Assembly (NCBI GenBank): GCA_964621645.1 | Contig: CAZUMH010000088.1 | Span: 1-15,074 of the forward strand | Source: CAZUMH01 sp964621645 | Lineage (GTDB): Bacteria > Zhuqueibacterota > QNDG01 > JAGLOF01 | Direction: 5' to 3' | Length of the DNA stretch: 15,074 nucleotides | Shown: in pieces, positions 6,250 through 12,399 of the stretch | Position numbering within the stretch: the stretch's first letter is position 1 | Layout of the letters: every line of letters starts with the position of its first letter | Position numbers and translations under genes: made by a program | Notes under the pieces: model-generated | The model's database searches: none | What the model saw: only the letters and a program-made list of their open reading frames with translations | Told to the model about the DNA's origin: nothing

Positions 6250-7512
6250 ATGGAACCCACCAAATTCACTCTTCCTGACAAAGAGATGCCGACTCATTGG
6301 TACAATATCGCGGCAGATATGCCAGGGACACTCCCCCCTCCGGTTGACCTTCATGGCAATCCTGTGACACCAGAACAACTGGCACCGGTTTTCCCGATGA
6401 ATCTCATCGAACAGGAGGTGAGTACGGAACGCTGGATCGAGATCCCTGTTCCCGTACGCGAAGCTCTCTCCCTCTGGCGTCCCTCTCCTCTTTATCGGGC
6501 CAGACGTCTGGAACGGTACCTGAAGACACCGGCACGGATTTATTACAAAAACGAGGGGGTCAGTCCTCCCGGCAGCCATAAACCCAACACCGCCGTAGCC
6601 CAGGCGTATTACAATAAGGAATTCGGTATCACTAAACTGACGACCGAAACGGGAGCTGGACAGTGGGGCAGTGCCTTGAGTTTCGCTTGTTCCCTATTCG
6701 GTCTGGAGTGCCTTGTCTTCATGGTCAGAATAAGCTTCGAACAGAAACCTTTTCGGCGACTGATGATGGAGACCTGGGGTGGTAACTGCCTGCCCAGTCC
6801 CAGTGATAAAACTCAGGCGGGTCGCAGCATTCTTGCCGCTGATCCGGATACGCCCGGGAGTCTGGGTATCGCCATCAGTGAAGCCATTGAAGCCGCAGTA
6901 ACGGATCCCTCAGAAAAAACGCGGTATTCCCTGGGCAGTGTTCTCAATCACGTCATGCTGCATCAGACGGTTATCGGACAGGAGGCCAAGAAACAGCTTG
7001 ACCTGGCTGGCGAAAAAAGGGTGAATATCATTATCGGCTGCGCTGGCGGCGGCAGCAACTTTGCCGGGCTCTCCTTTCCCTTTGTCGCCGACAAGATTAA
7101 CGGCGCGGAGATGGAAATCATCCCCGTGGAGCCTGCCGCCTGTCCAACCATGACCAAGGCTCCGTATGTTTACGATTTCGGGGATACGGCCCAAATGACC
7201 CCTTTGCTGCCGATGCACTCCCTCGGCCATGCCTTCGTTCCGGCTCCCATCCATGCCGGTGGACTGCGCTATCATGGTATGGCACCCTTGGTCAGCCACG
7301 CAATAAAACACGGGTTGCTCTCCCCCCGATCCTACCAGCAGCTTGAATGTTACGAAGCCGCCCTGATCTGGGCCCGCACCGAGGGGTTTATCCCGGCGCC
7401 GGAGACCAGCCATGCCATTGCCGCAGTGGTGGAAGAAGCCATTCTGGCGCGGGAAGCGGGGGAAGAAAAGGTAATCCTTTTTAATTGGAGCGGTCATGGA
7501 TTGATGGATTAG
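6250..7512 (+). CDS. trpB2: Tryptophan synthase beta chain, TrpB2 type, ending at an early amber codon
   Basis: A PLP enzyme that joins indole (or a related substrate) with serine to make tryptophan. The 420 residues match the TrpB2 (COG1350) branch: PTHWYN N-terminus, PLP lysine Lys111 in PGSHKPN, ETGAGQWGS (133-141), the phosphate-binding GGGSN (266-270) and a C-terminal WSGHGLMD. The ATG at 6250 follows AGAGGAGG with seven bases of spacing; the frame is open back to 6115, but that part lies across the leader and terminator. TAG (7510-7512) follows MD directly, yet the frame continues for 34 family-like codons (TGYRAYLEGSL...) to TGA at 7615-7617. TrpB2 proteins usually have Leu or a similar residue followed by a Tyr-containing helix here, so the TAG looks premature. 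No trpA or other trp gene is in the window. Confidence 0.9.
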   Translation: MEPTKFTLPDKEMPTHWYNIAADMPGTLPPPVDLHGNPVTPEQLAPVFPMNLIEQEVSTERWIEIPVPVREALSLWRPSPLYRARRLERYLKTPARIYYKNEGVSPPGSHKPNTAVAQAYYNKEFGITKLTTETGAGQWGSALSFACSLFGLECLVFMVRISFEQKPFRRLMMETWGGNCLPSPSDKTQAGRSILAADPDTPGSLGIAISEAIEAAVTDPSEKTRYSLGSVLNHVMLHQTVIGQEAKKQLDLAGEKRVNIIIGCAGGGSNFAGLSFPFVADKINGAEMEIIPVEPAACPTMTKAPYVYDFGDTAQMTPLLPMHSLGHAFVPAPIHAGGLRYHGMAPLVSHAIKHGLLSPRSYQQLECYEAALIWARTEGFIPAPETSHAIAAVVEEAILAREAGEEKVILFNWSGHGLMD

Positions 7513-7617
7513 ACTGGCTATCGGGCCTACCTGGAGGGGAGCCTGCATGACTTCAGCTTGAGCCAGGAAGAAATCGAAAAGAACGCCATGGTTTTTAACG
7601 GTCATCCCATTCCCTGA
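7513..7617 (+). pseudogene. Detached C-terminal tail of trpB2 downstream of the amber codon
   Basis: In frame with trpB2 after TAG are 34 sense codons and TGA. They begin TGYRAYLEGSLHDF, which resembles the normal TrpB2 end (a GYxxYL-G-L segment after the conserved GHG motif). Codons look like those upstream. It is probably the rest of the original gene, lost to a single change such as TTG to TAG, unless TAG is read through or is a sequencing error. Confidence 0.6.
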
Positions 7618-7625
7618 TGCGGAAT

Positions 7626-7659
7626 GAGCAAGGGCCGCCCCTAAAGGCGGCCCTTGCTC
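7626..7659. terminator. Perfect 14-pair hairpin between convergent trpB2 and the PDZ gene
   Basis: GAGCAAGGGCCGCC (7626-7639) pairs with GGCGGCCCTTGCTC (7646-7659) around a six-base loop. It lies between the two converging genes, where a bidirectional terminator is expected, but neither strand has a T run after it. It may terminate weakly, stabilise 3' ends or block RNA decay. Confidence 0.5.
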
Positions 7660-7682
7660 CCGGAGGGTGGTGGGAAAATGGA

Positions 7683-8639
7683 TCAAATAATTACCGGGTG
7701 GATTGCCTTACTTATGTAGATCCCGTTTTTATCCTCTTTTAACTCCTTCAACTCTTCTTTGATATCCTTAAGTTTATTTCCCTCATGAATCTCTAGGATC
7801 ATATTCTTCAGGGTATCCGATATTTCTGGTGAGGGCACAGAGAAAAACTGAAGATCACCCTTGTCTCCACTCTTATAGACGTTGAAAAGTCCCGTACCTC
7901 CATACGTGCCAAGTTCCACCGTGAAGTTCATTTTTTGGCCCTTGCGCAGAATCAGGACATCCACTTTGTCACCTTTTTTGTATTCCTTGATTATCGTACG
8001 GGCATGATCGGGGCCGCTGACATCTTCACCCGCAATCTGCAGAATAACGTCCCCTGAATGGATCCCTGCTTTTTCAGCGGCACCGTCCTTCACGACGTCC
8101 AACACAAGAGCTCCCTCGTTTTCCTTTGCTGAGAAATACCCCGCCAGGTCTTTATTCATTGTATACAGCTCAACGCCCAGATATCCCTCTGAACCGCCCA
8201 TTACCCAGCTCCACGTCCCATTCTTTCCAAATAAAACCGATCCAGTTTCATACGTACCCACCTTGACGGTCATATCTTTGCGGCCGCCGTTACGCAGAAC
8301 GGTGACGTTGACTTTGGTATCCGGGGCAACGGCCCGTACTGCTTTGGTTAGATCATCGGTGAGCATGATCTTTTTACCGTCAAAAAAGAGGATAATATCT
8401 CCTTCCTCGATTCCGGCTTCTTCGGCCGGGCTTTTCTCCATCACCGATGCGACTTTGATGCCATGGGAGATACCGAGCTCTTTTTTCTGTTCAGCGGTGA
8501 TACGTTTTACCGAGACACCAAGGTAGCCTCTCTCCTTATCCGGCAAATCCGCCGCAAAGGCAACCGCGGCAAAACATGATATCAGCAGAATTCCTGACAG
8601 CACCCCTTTCATCAGTGAATGCCAATTGCTTTTTCTCAT
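7683..8639 (-). CDS. Secreted protein with two PDZ domains and no protease domain
   Basis: The 318-residue protein begins with a basic n-region and a hydrophobic core (12-29), then AFA-A, a good signal peptidase I site near residue 29; LISC at 19-22 also resembles a lipobox. Two similar PDZ domains follow, about 38-128 and 152-245. Each starts with the carboxylate-binding YLGV loop and carries the EEGDIILFFDGK / HSGDVILQIAGE strand. The C-terminal part (about 272-305) is a highly charged likely helix. There is no trypsin-like (DegP) or other protease domain. It probably binds protein C-termini or exposed peptides in the periplasm; the partner is unknown. The ATG has GGAGGA seven bases upstream. 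The gene follows the dut terminator, so it probably has its own promoter, which was not recognised. Confidence 0.8.
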   Translation of the reverse strand: MRKSNWHSLMKGVLSGILLISCFAAVAFAADLPDKERGYLGVSVKRITAEQKKELGISHGIKVASVMEKSPAEEAGIEEGDIILFFDGKKIMLTDDLTKAVRAVAPDTKVNVTVLRNGGRKDMTVKVGTYETGSVLFGKNGTWSWVMGGSEGYLGVELYTMNKDLAGYFSAKENEGALVLDVVKDGAAEKAGIHSGDVILQIAGEDVSGPDHARTIIKEYKKGDKVDVLILRKGQKMNFTVELGTYGGTGLFNVYKSGDKGDLQFFSVPSPEISDTLKNMILEIHEGNKLKDIKEELKELKEDKNGIYISKAIHPVII

Positions 8640-8710
8640 TTTCTAATCCTCCGCATTAAAGTTTCTCGTTACTCACCTCTAAGACTCACGGAGGGCAAAA
8701 AAAGTTTTAC

Positions 8711-8737
8711 AAAAAAAGGATCGGTTTAAACCGATCC
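8711..8737 (-). terminator. Intrinsic terminator of dut
   Basis: The perfect palindrome GGATCGGTTTAAACCGATCC (8718-8737) is followed on the minus strand by seven T residues (8717-8711). It lies about 30 bases after the dut stop, and separates dut from the PDZ gene. Confidence 0.9.
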
Positions 8738-8767
8738 CTGTATCCTTCATGAATAATCTCTGGAAGG

Positions 8768-9217
8768 TCATCCTCCTGTGGAACCGAACCCCCCTTCACC
8801 CCGCTCACTCTCATCCAAGTAATCGACCTCAATAAGCTGGGCCTTTTCATGCTTTACAAAAACAAGTTGGGCAATGCGGTCACCTCGTTTTACCGAAAAA
8901 GAATCCTCCCCGGCATTAAACAGGATAATTCCCACCTCCCCGCGGTAATCCGAATCGACGGTGCCTGGGGAATTCAGGACGCCGATACCATGCTTCAAAG
9001 CCAGACCGCTGCGGGGACGGACCTGTCCCTCGTATCCTTCCGGGATTGAAAGCCGCAATCCGGTGGGGACCATCCTGATCTGACCTGGGGCAATGATTAA
9101 TTCAGCGGTCACAGCAGCGGTCAGATCCATGCCCGCCGCTCCTTCCGACTGATAGGCAGGCAGCGGCAGGTCTTCGTTACCCGGCAGTCTAAGTACTTTC
9201 ACGGTTATTGAATTCAT
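8768..9217 (-). CDS. dut: dUTP diphosphatase (dUTPase)
   Basis: Hydrolyses dUTP to dUMP and diphosphate, keeping uracil out of DNA and supplying dTMP synthesis. All five motifs of the trimeric dUTPase family are present in 149 residues: AAGMDLTAA (27-35), RPRSGLALKHG (68-78), GTVDSDYRGEV with catalytic Asp90 (85-95), GDRIAQLVF (112-120) and the C-terminal arm ERGEGGFGSTGG. ATG start at 9217 has GAGGAG three bases upstream, a rather short gap. A strong terminator follows it. It lies about 80 bases after the UVR-like gene and may be the end of that operon. Confidence 0.97.
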   Translation of the reverse strand: MNSITVKVLRLPGNEDLPLPAYQSEGAAGMDLTAAVTAELIIAPGQIRMVPTGLRLSIPEGYEGQVRPRSGLALKHGIGVLNSPGTVDSDYRGEVGIILFNAGEDSFSVKRGDRIAQLVFVKHEKAQLIEVDYLDESERGEGGFGSTGG

Positions 9218-9298
9218 ATACTCCTCACCATCGGTTCAGCAGCGCCGACCCGGGGTCATAATAAAGGCAGTGTATACTGCAGGGACGGGCCGGTGTTA

Positions 9299-9505
9299 CT
9301 ACTCATGATTCTGATCTTGTTTCCCCTCTGCCCTCTCCACCTGCTGCTGGATGAGAGATTCCTGCTCAGCCGTTAACTTTTTTGCCAGATCATATTCCTT
9401 CCGCCGCAGAGCCGCTGCTATGAGCTGGTCAAGATCACGCACCCGGCTGCTCGGATCTTCGGGGTCGAACAAGTCAGCCTGGCGGTTTCTCATTCTCCGC
9501 TTCAT
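9299..9505 (-). CDS. Small charged protein with a UVR-motif-like helix pair
   Basis: A 68-residue protein rich in charged residues. Residues about 24-56 (LDQLIAAALRRKEYDLAKKL and following) resemble the UVR (UvrB/UvrC) coiled helix pair, which binds partner proteins, but the match is by eye. The ATG overlaps the GerW stop as ATGA and lies in a purine-rich stretch with AAGGA sequences, so the two genes are probably translated together. The stop is TAG followed at once by TAA. Function unknown. Confidence 0.65.
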   Translation of the reverse strand: MKRRMRNRQADLFDPEDPSSRVRDLDQLIAAALRRKEYDLAKKLTAEQESLIQQQVERAEGKQDQNHE

Positions 9506-9858
9506 TCCTTTTCCTTTTTCTTTTTCGTGAAAGAGGTGGTTTTCTCAAGAATTTCCGGAACCAGCTCTATGACTCGGGAAAGATTTTCATTCTGTTTATG
9601 GATGCTGACTAATTCAACCTTCTGTCCCTTGACCACGAAAAACGCCACCGGTTCGATCTTCGCTCCGCCCCCCGAAGCTTCACCGCCGCCTGCTTCATCC
9701 TTGGCAGCTCCTCCACCAGCTCCGAATCCCAGGGAGATTTTACACACTGGGATGATGGTTATTTCCTTTAATTCAAGAGGCTTGCCTATAACCGTCTCGG
9801 TGCGGGTAATCTGCCGAAGTTCAGATAAAACAGCTTTTACCAACTCTTCGATACCCAT
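9502..9858 (-). CDS. GerW/YtfJ family protein
   Basis: A 118-residue protein matching the GerW (YtfJ) family. It starts with a helix (EELVKAVLSELRQ), then TVIGKPLEL and ITIIPVCKISLGFGAGGG (33-50), a Gly/Glu-rich low-complexity segment (47-66), AKIEPVAFFVV (66-76) and a Lys/Glu tail. The second ATG (9858) was chosen because AAAGGAGA stands seven bases before it; the first ATG (9876) overlaps that site. In Bacillus subtilis GerW is needed for a lytic enzyme in spore germination, but homologues occur in non-spore-formers with no known role. As in Bacillus ytfI-ytfJ, it follows a DUF2953 gene, so the two probably work together. Confidence 0.85.
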   Translation of the reverse strand: MGIEELVKAVLSELRQITRTETVIGKPLELKEITIIPVCKISLGFGAGGGAAKDEAGGGEASGGGAKIEPVAFFVVKGQKVELVSIHKQNENLSRVIELVPEILEKTTSFTKKKKEKE

Positions 9859-9879
9859 TTCCAAGTCTCCTTTCATTTT

Positions 9880-10515
9880 CTATTTATGTGATAATGAAAC
9901 CCATCTGATCCCCACCCTGATTGCTGTAAAAATGACATGGGTGGGAGAGAATCTCGTCTCTAGTTTCCCGGAAAGGATGCTGCTCTGGGCGGTGAAATCC
10001 GGTACAATGTCGAGCGCGGATTCCAGATCAAACCATTTCACCAGGGCAGCTCCAATACCATACAGTATCCCGGTTGAATAGGGATCGGAGAGACCAATCC
10101 GTGCCTTCAGCCGGAAATACTCCACTCGGAACATACGGCGTACTCTGGGCAATTCCGTCCGGATGATGTTGATTTTTCTTGTTAAAGTAGAAATATCATC
10201 TCTATTTTTTGGTACCTGAGAATCCTTCTTATGGTGTCTCGCTTTTTTGCCGGACTTTTTACCAGGATTTCCCCGGTATGTAAAAGCGATACCTAAAACG
10301 TGTATGGACAATGGTTGAGCCGCACCGTTGTTCCGGATGACAACGAAGGGAATTCGGCCCATAAGTTCTATATTCACAAGCCAGGTAACAGAACCGCTAT
10401 CTCGGTCAATCTCGACTCGCAATCTGCCGGGGAGAAAAATTATCGACAAAATCGTGAGAATCAGGAAAAGACCAAATATTTGAAGGATTGTATACAATAT
10501 CATTAACACAATCAT
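9880..10515 (-). CDS. DUF2953 membrane-anchored protein (YtfI-like)
   Basis: A 211-residue protein with one strong N-terminal transmembrane segment (about residues 2-29), then a beta-rich domain, a very basic stretch (about 75-95, KKSGKKARHHKK) and the DUF2953-like motif IGLSDPYSTGILYGIGAAL near the C-terminal third. The domain probably sits on one face of the cytoplasmic membrane; its function is unknown. It ends in TAG about 20 bases before gerW. The ATG at 10515 has only a weak ribosome-binding site; the ATG at 10503 is an alternative. It starts divergently from rpsT, with 76 bases between the two start codons. No clear promoter was found on this strand. Confidence 0.75.
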   Translation of the reverse strand: MIVLMILYTILQIFGLFLILTILSIIFLPGRLRVEIDRDSGSVTWLVNIELMGRIPFVVIRNNGAAQPLSIHVLGIAFTYRGNPGKKSGKKARHHKKDSQVPKNRDDISTLTRKINIIRTELPRVRRMFRVEYFRLKARIGLSDPYSTGILYGIGAALVKWFDLESALDIVPDFTAQSSILSGKLETRFSPTHVIFTAIRVGIRWVSLSHK

Positions 10516-10528
10516 TCTTAATTACGAC

Positions 10529-10557
10529 TTGACAAAAGTATGGCTGTTTTGTATATT
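10529..10557 (+). promoter_or_regulatory. Sigma70-type promoter of rpsT
   Basis: TTGACA (10529-10534), a 17-base spacer and TATATT (10552-10557), giving a start near 10564 and a leader of about 28 bases. The boxes and spacing are identical to the kds and trpB2 promoters. Confidence 0.85.
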
Positions 10558-10591
10558 CTATGTCTTGAAAATGATCTAAAATGAGGATTCT

Positions 10592-10846
10592 ATGCCGCAG
10601 CATAAATCAGCGATAAAGCGTGTACGTCAAATCGAACGGCGGCGCAAGCGTAATATCATGAATCGTTCTCGCATGAGAACAGCGATAAAGAAAATCAGAA
10701 ATGCCCCTGATAAAGAAAGCGCCGTAAAAGAATTGAGTAGCACCCTTTCCGTTATTGACAGTATGGTTAACAAGGGCATCATCCATAAAAACAAGGCCGC
10801 CAATTTAAAATCAAAGTTGAGCAAACACGTAGCCGGCCTGAAGTGA
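10592..10846 (+). CDS. rpsT: 30S ribosomal protein S20
   Basis: An 84-residue, strongly basic helical protein that binds 16S rRNA in the small subunit. It begins MPQHKSAIKRVRQIERRRKR and continues with the family pattern NIMNRSRMRTAIKKI, then HKNKAANLKSKLSKHV near the end. Length and motifs match S20 fully. The ATG has GAGGA four bases upstream. The gene is monocistronic, with its own promoter and terminator. Confidence 0.98.
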   Translation: MPQHKSAIKRVRQIERRRKRNIMNRSRMRTAIKKIRNAPDKESAVKELSSTLSVIDSMVNKGIIHKNKAANLKSKLSKHVAGLK

Positions 10847-10855
10847 TACATATCC

Positions 10856-10883
10856 GTCTCCTTGTATAGGCAAGGAGACTTTT
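10856..10883 (+). terminator. Intrinsic terminator of rpsT
   Basis: GTCTCCTTG (10856-10864) pairs with CAAGGAGAC (10871-10879) around a six-base loop, followed by TTTT. It starts ten bases after the rpsT stop. Confidence 0.9.
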
Positions 10884-10886
10884 CAT

Positions 10887-10946
10887 AAAAACCGAGCATT
10901 CCGGAATCGAAAGATACACGTGTCGACCGGATTTCCCGGTTTTTTT
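10887..10946. terminator. Second terminator region between convergent rpsT and guaB
   Basis: On the plus strand ACCGG-5-CCGGT (10926-10940) is followed by six or seven T residues, a back-up stop for rpsT transcripts that reaches the guaB stop codon. For the guaB direction AAAAACCG (10887-10894) can pair with CGGTTTTT (10937-10944), giving an A-stem-T shape that could act both ways. The guaB-direction call is the weaker one. Confidence 0.55.
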
Positions 10947-12399
10947 ATCCTCGCTGATAGTTGGGTGCTTCTTTGGTGATTGCCACATCGTGAGGATGGC
11001 TTTCCACCACGCCCGCCTGGGTTACTCGGACAAAGCGGGCCTTTTTCTGCAGTTCCGCGATCGTCGCCAAGCCGGTATACCCCAAGGCGGCCTGAACGCC
11101 CCCGACCAGCTGATAAACAACCTCGCTCAACAATCCTTTGAAAGGCACCCGTCCTTCGATCCCTTCGGGAACCAGCTTATCGCTCTTTTTCTGAAAATAG
11201 CGGTCCGCGCTTCCATTCACCATGGCTCCCAGAGAACCCATACCACGATAGACCTTGTAGCTGCGCCCATCGAGAATCATGTGTTCGCCGGGACTTTCCT
11301 CTACTCCGGCAAGCAGGGAGCCCAGCATCACGCAGTCAGCCCCCGCCGCCAGAGCCTTGGCGATATCTCCCGAGTAACGGATACCTCCATCCGAAATAAG
11401 GGGTACTCCCTCCTTATAACAGATCCTGGCGCACTCCATCACCGCGGTGATCTGGGGTACTCCGACGCCGGCAACAACCCTGGTCGTGCAAATCGACCCT
11501 GGTCCGATGCCGACCTTTACCGCATCGGCACCCGCCAGGATCAGTTCCCTCGCCCCTTCTGCCGTGGCCACATTACCGGCCATAATTTCCTGCTCTTTAT
11601 AAGTGGATCGGATACTTCGGACGGTTTTAATAACCCCCTCGGAGTGTCCGTGGGCCGTGTCCACACAGATCAGATCCACACCAGCCTGGCGCAGCGCCTC
11701 TACTCTTTCAAGCGTATCGGCAGTTACCCCGACAGCGGCACCCACGAGTAACCGTCCTTTTCCGTCCTTGGCGGCTTTTGGATGAGATTTTCTTTTCTGA
11801 ATATCCTTCACGGTAATGAGCCCCTGCAGATTCCCGTCTTTATCCACAATGGGCAGTTTCTCGATACGATTTTTCTGCAGGATAGCCTCGGCTTCCTTCA
11901 ATCCCGTGCCTTCCGGTGCGGTGACCAGGTTATCTTTTGTCATCAGGTCATGCACCGGTTGATCCAGATTTGTCTCGAAGCGCAAATCCCGGTTTGTCAG
12001 TATCCCCACCAGCCGGGTTCCTTCGACAATCGGAACACCGGAGATGTGATATTGATCCATCAAATCAAGCGCATCGCGAACCTTCCTGTCCGGAGAGAGT
12101 GAGACAGGTTTGGTGATCATACCGCTTTCGGACCGTTTGACCTTATCCACTTCCGAGGCTTGTTCTTCAATTGATAGATTTTTATGGATGATGCCGATTC
12201 CGCCTTCCCTGGCGATGGCAATAGCCATTCGGGATTCCGTCACCGTATCCATGGCTGCCGAGACAATTGGAATATTGAGTTGCAGATTGCGGCTAACTTT
12301 TGTCTGAACATTTGTCTGGCTCGGAATGACGGCCGATTTAGCCGGAATAAGAAGAACATCGTCAAAGGTTAATCCTTCCATTTCAATCTTGTCTGTCAT
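10945..12399 (-). CDS. guaB: IMP dehydrogenase with CBS domain pair
   Basis: Oxidises IMP to XMP with NAD, the committed step to GMP. The 484-residue protein has the usual N-terminus (EGLTFDDVLLIPAKS), a CBS pair inserted at about residues 95-205, the active-site loop GPGSICTTR with catalytic Cys304, GGIRYSGDIAKALAAGAD for phosphate binding, MGSLGAM and the EGRVPFKG flap. The ATG at 12399 has AAGGGG seven bases upstream and fits the family N-terminus; a TTG at 12426 would add nine residues. It overlaps the end of the upstream dinG-like gene by 17 bases, so the two are probably co-transcribed. The TAA stop lies within the converging terminator region. Confidence 0.97.
   Translation of the reverse strand: MTDKIEMEGLTFDDVLLIPAKSAVIPSQTNVQTKVSRNLQLNIPIVSAAMDTVTESRMAIAIAREGGIGIIHKNLSIEEQASEVDKVKRSESGMITKPVSLSPDRKVRDALDLMDQYHISGVPIVEGTRLVGILTNRDLRFETNLDQPVHDLMTKDNLVTAPEGTGLKEAEAILQKNRIEKLPIVDKDGNLQGLITVKDIQKRKSHPKAAKDGKGRLLVGAAVGVTADTLERVEALRQAGVDLICVDTAHGHSEGVIKTVRSIRSTYKEQEIMAGNVATAEGARELILAGADAVKVGIGPGSICTTRVVAGVGVPQITAVMECARICYKEGVPLISDGGIRYSGDIAKALAAGADCVMLGSLLAGVEESPGEHMILDGRSYKVYRGMGSLGAMVNGSADRYFQKKSDKLVPEGIEGRVPFKGLLSEVVYQLVGGVQAALGYTGLATIAELQKKARFVRVTQAGVVESHPHDVAITKEAPNYQRG

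Noticed and set aside
7510..7512. Pyrrolysine at the trpB2 amber codon as the preferred reading
   Set aside because: TAG ends several other genes here at natural positions, the site is normally a hydrophobic residue far from the PLP site, and no pyl gene is in the window. It is kept only as an alternative.
6910..7686. 258-codon open frame antisense to trpB2
   Set aside because: Its sequence resembles no known family, is low in typical protein pattern and lies opposite a conserved gene; it is a shadow frame.
10990..11751. 253-codon open frame opposite guaB
   Set aside because: Antisense shadow of a conserved gene without a ribosome-binding site or family motif.
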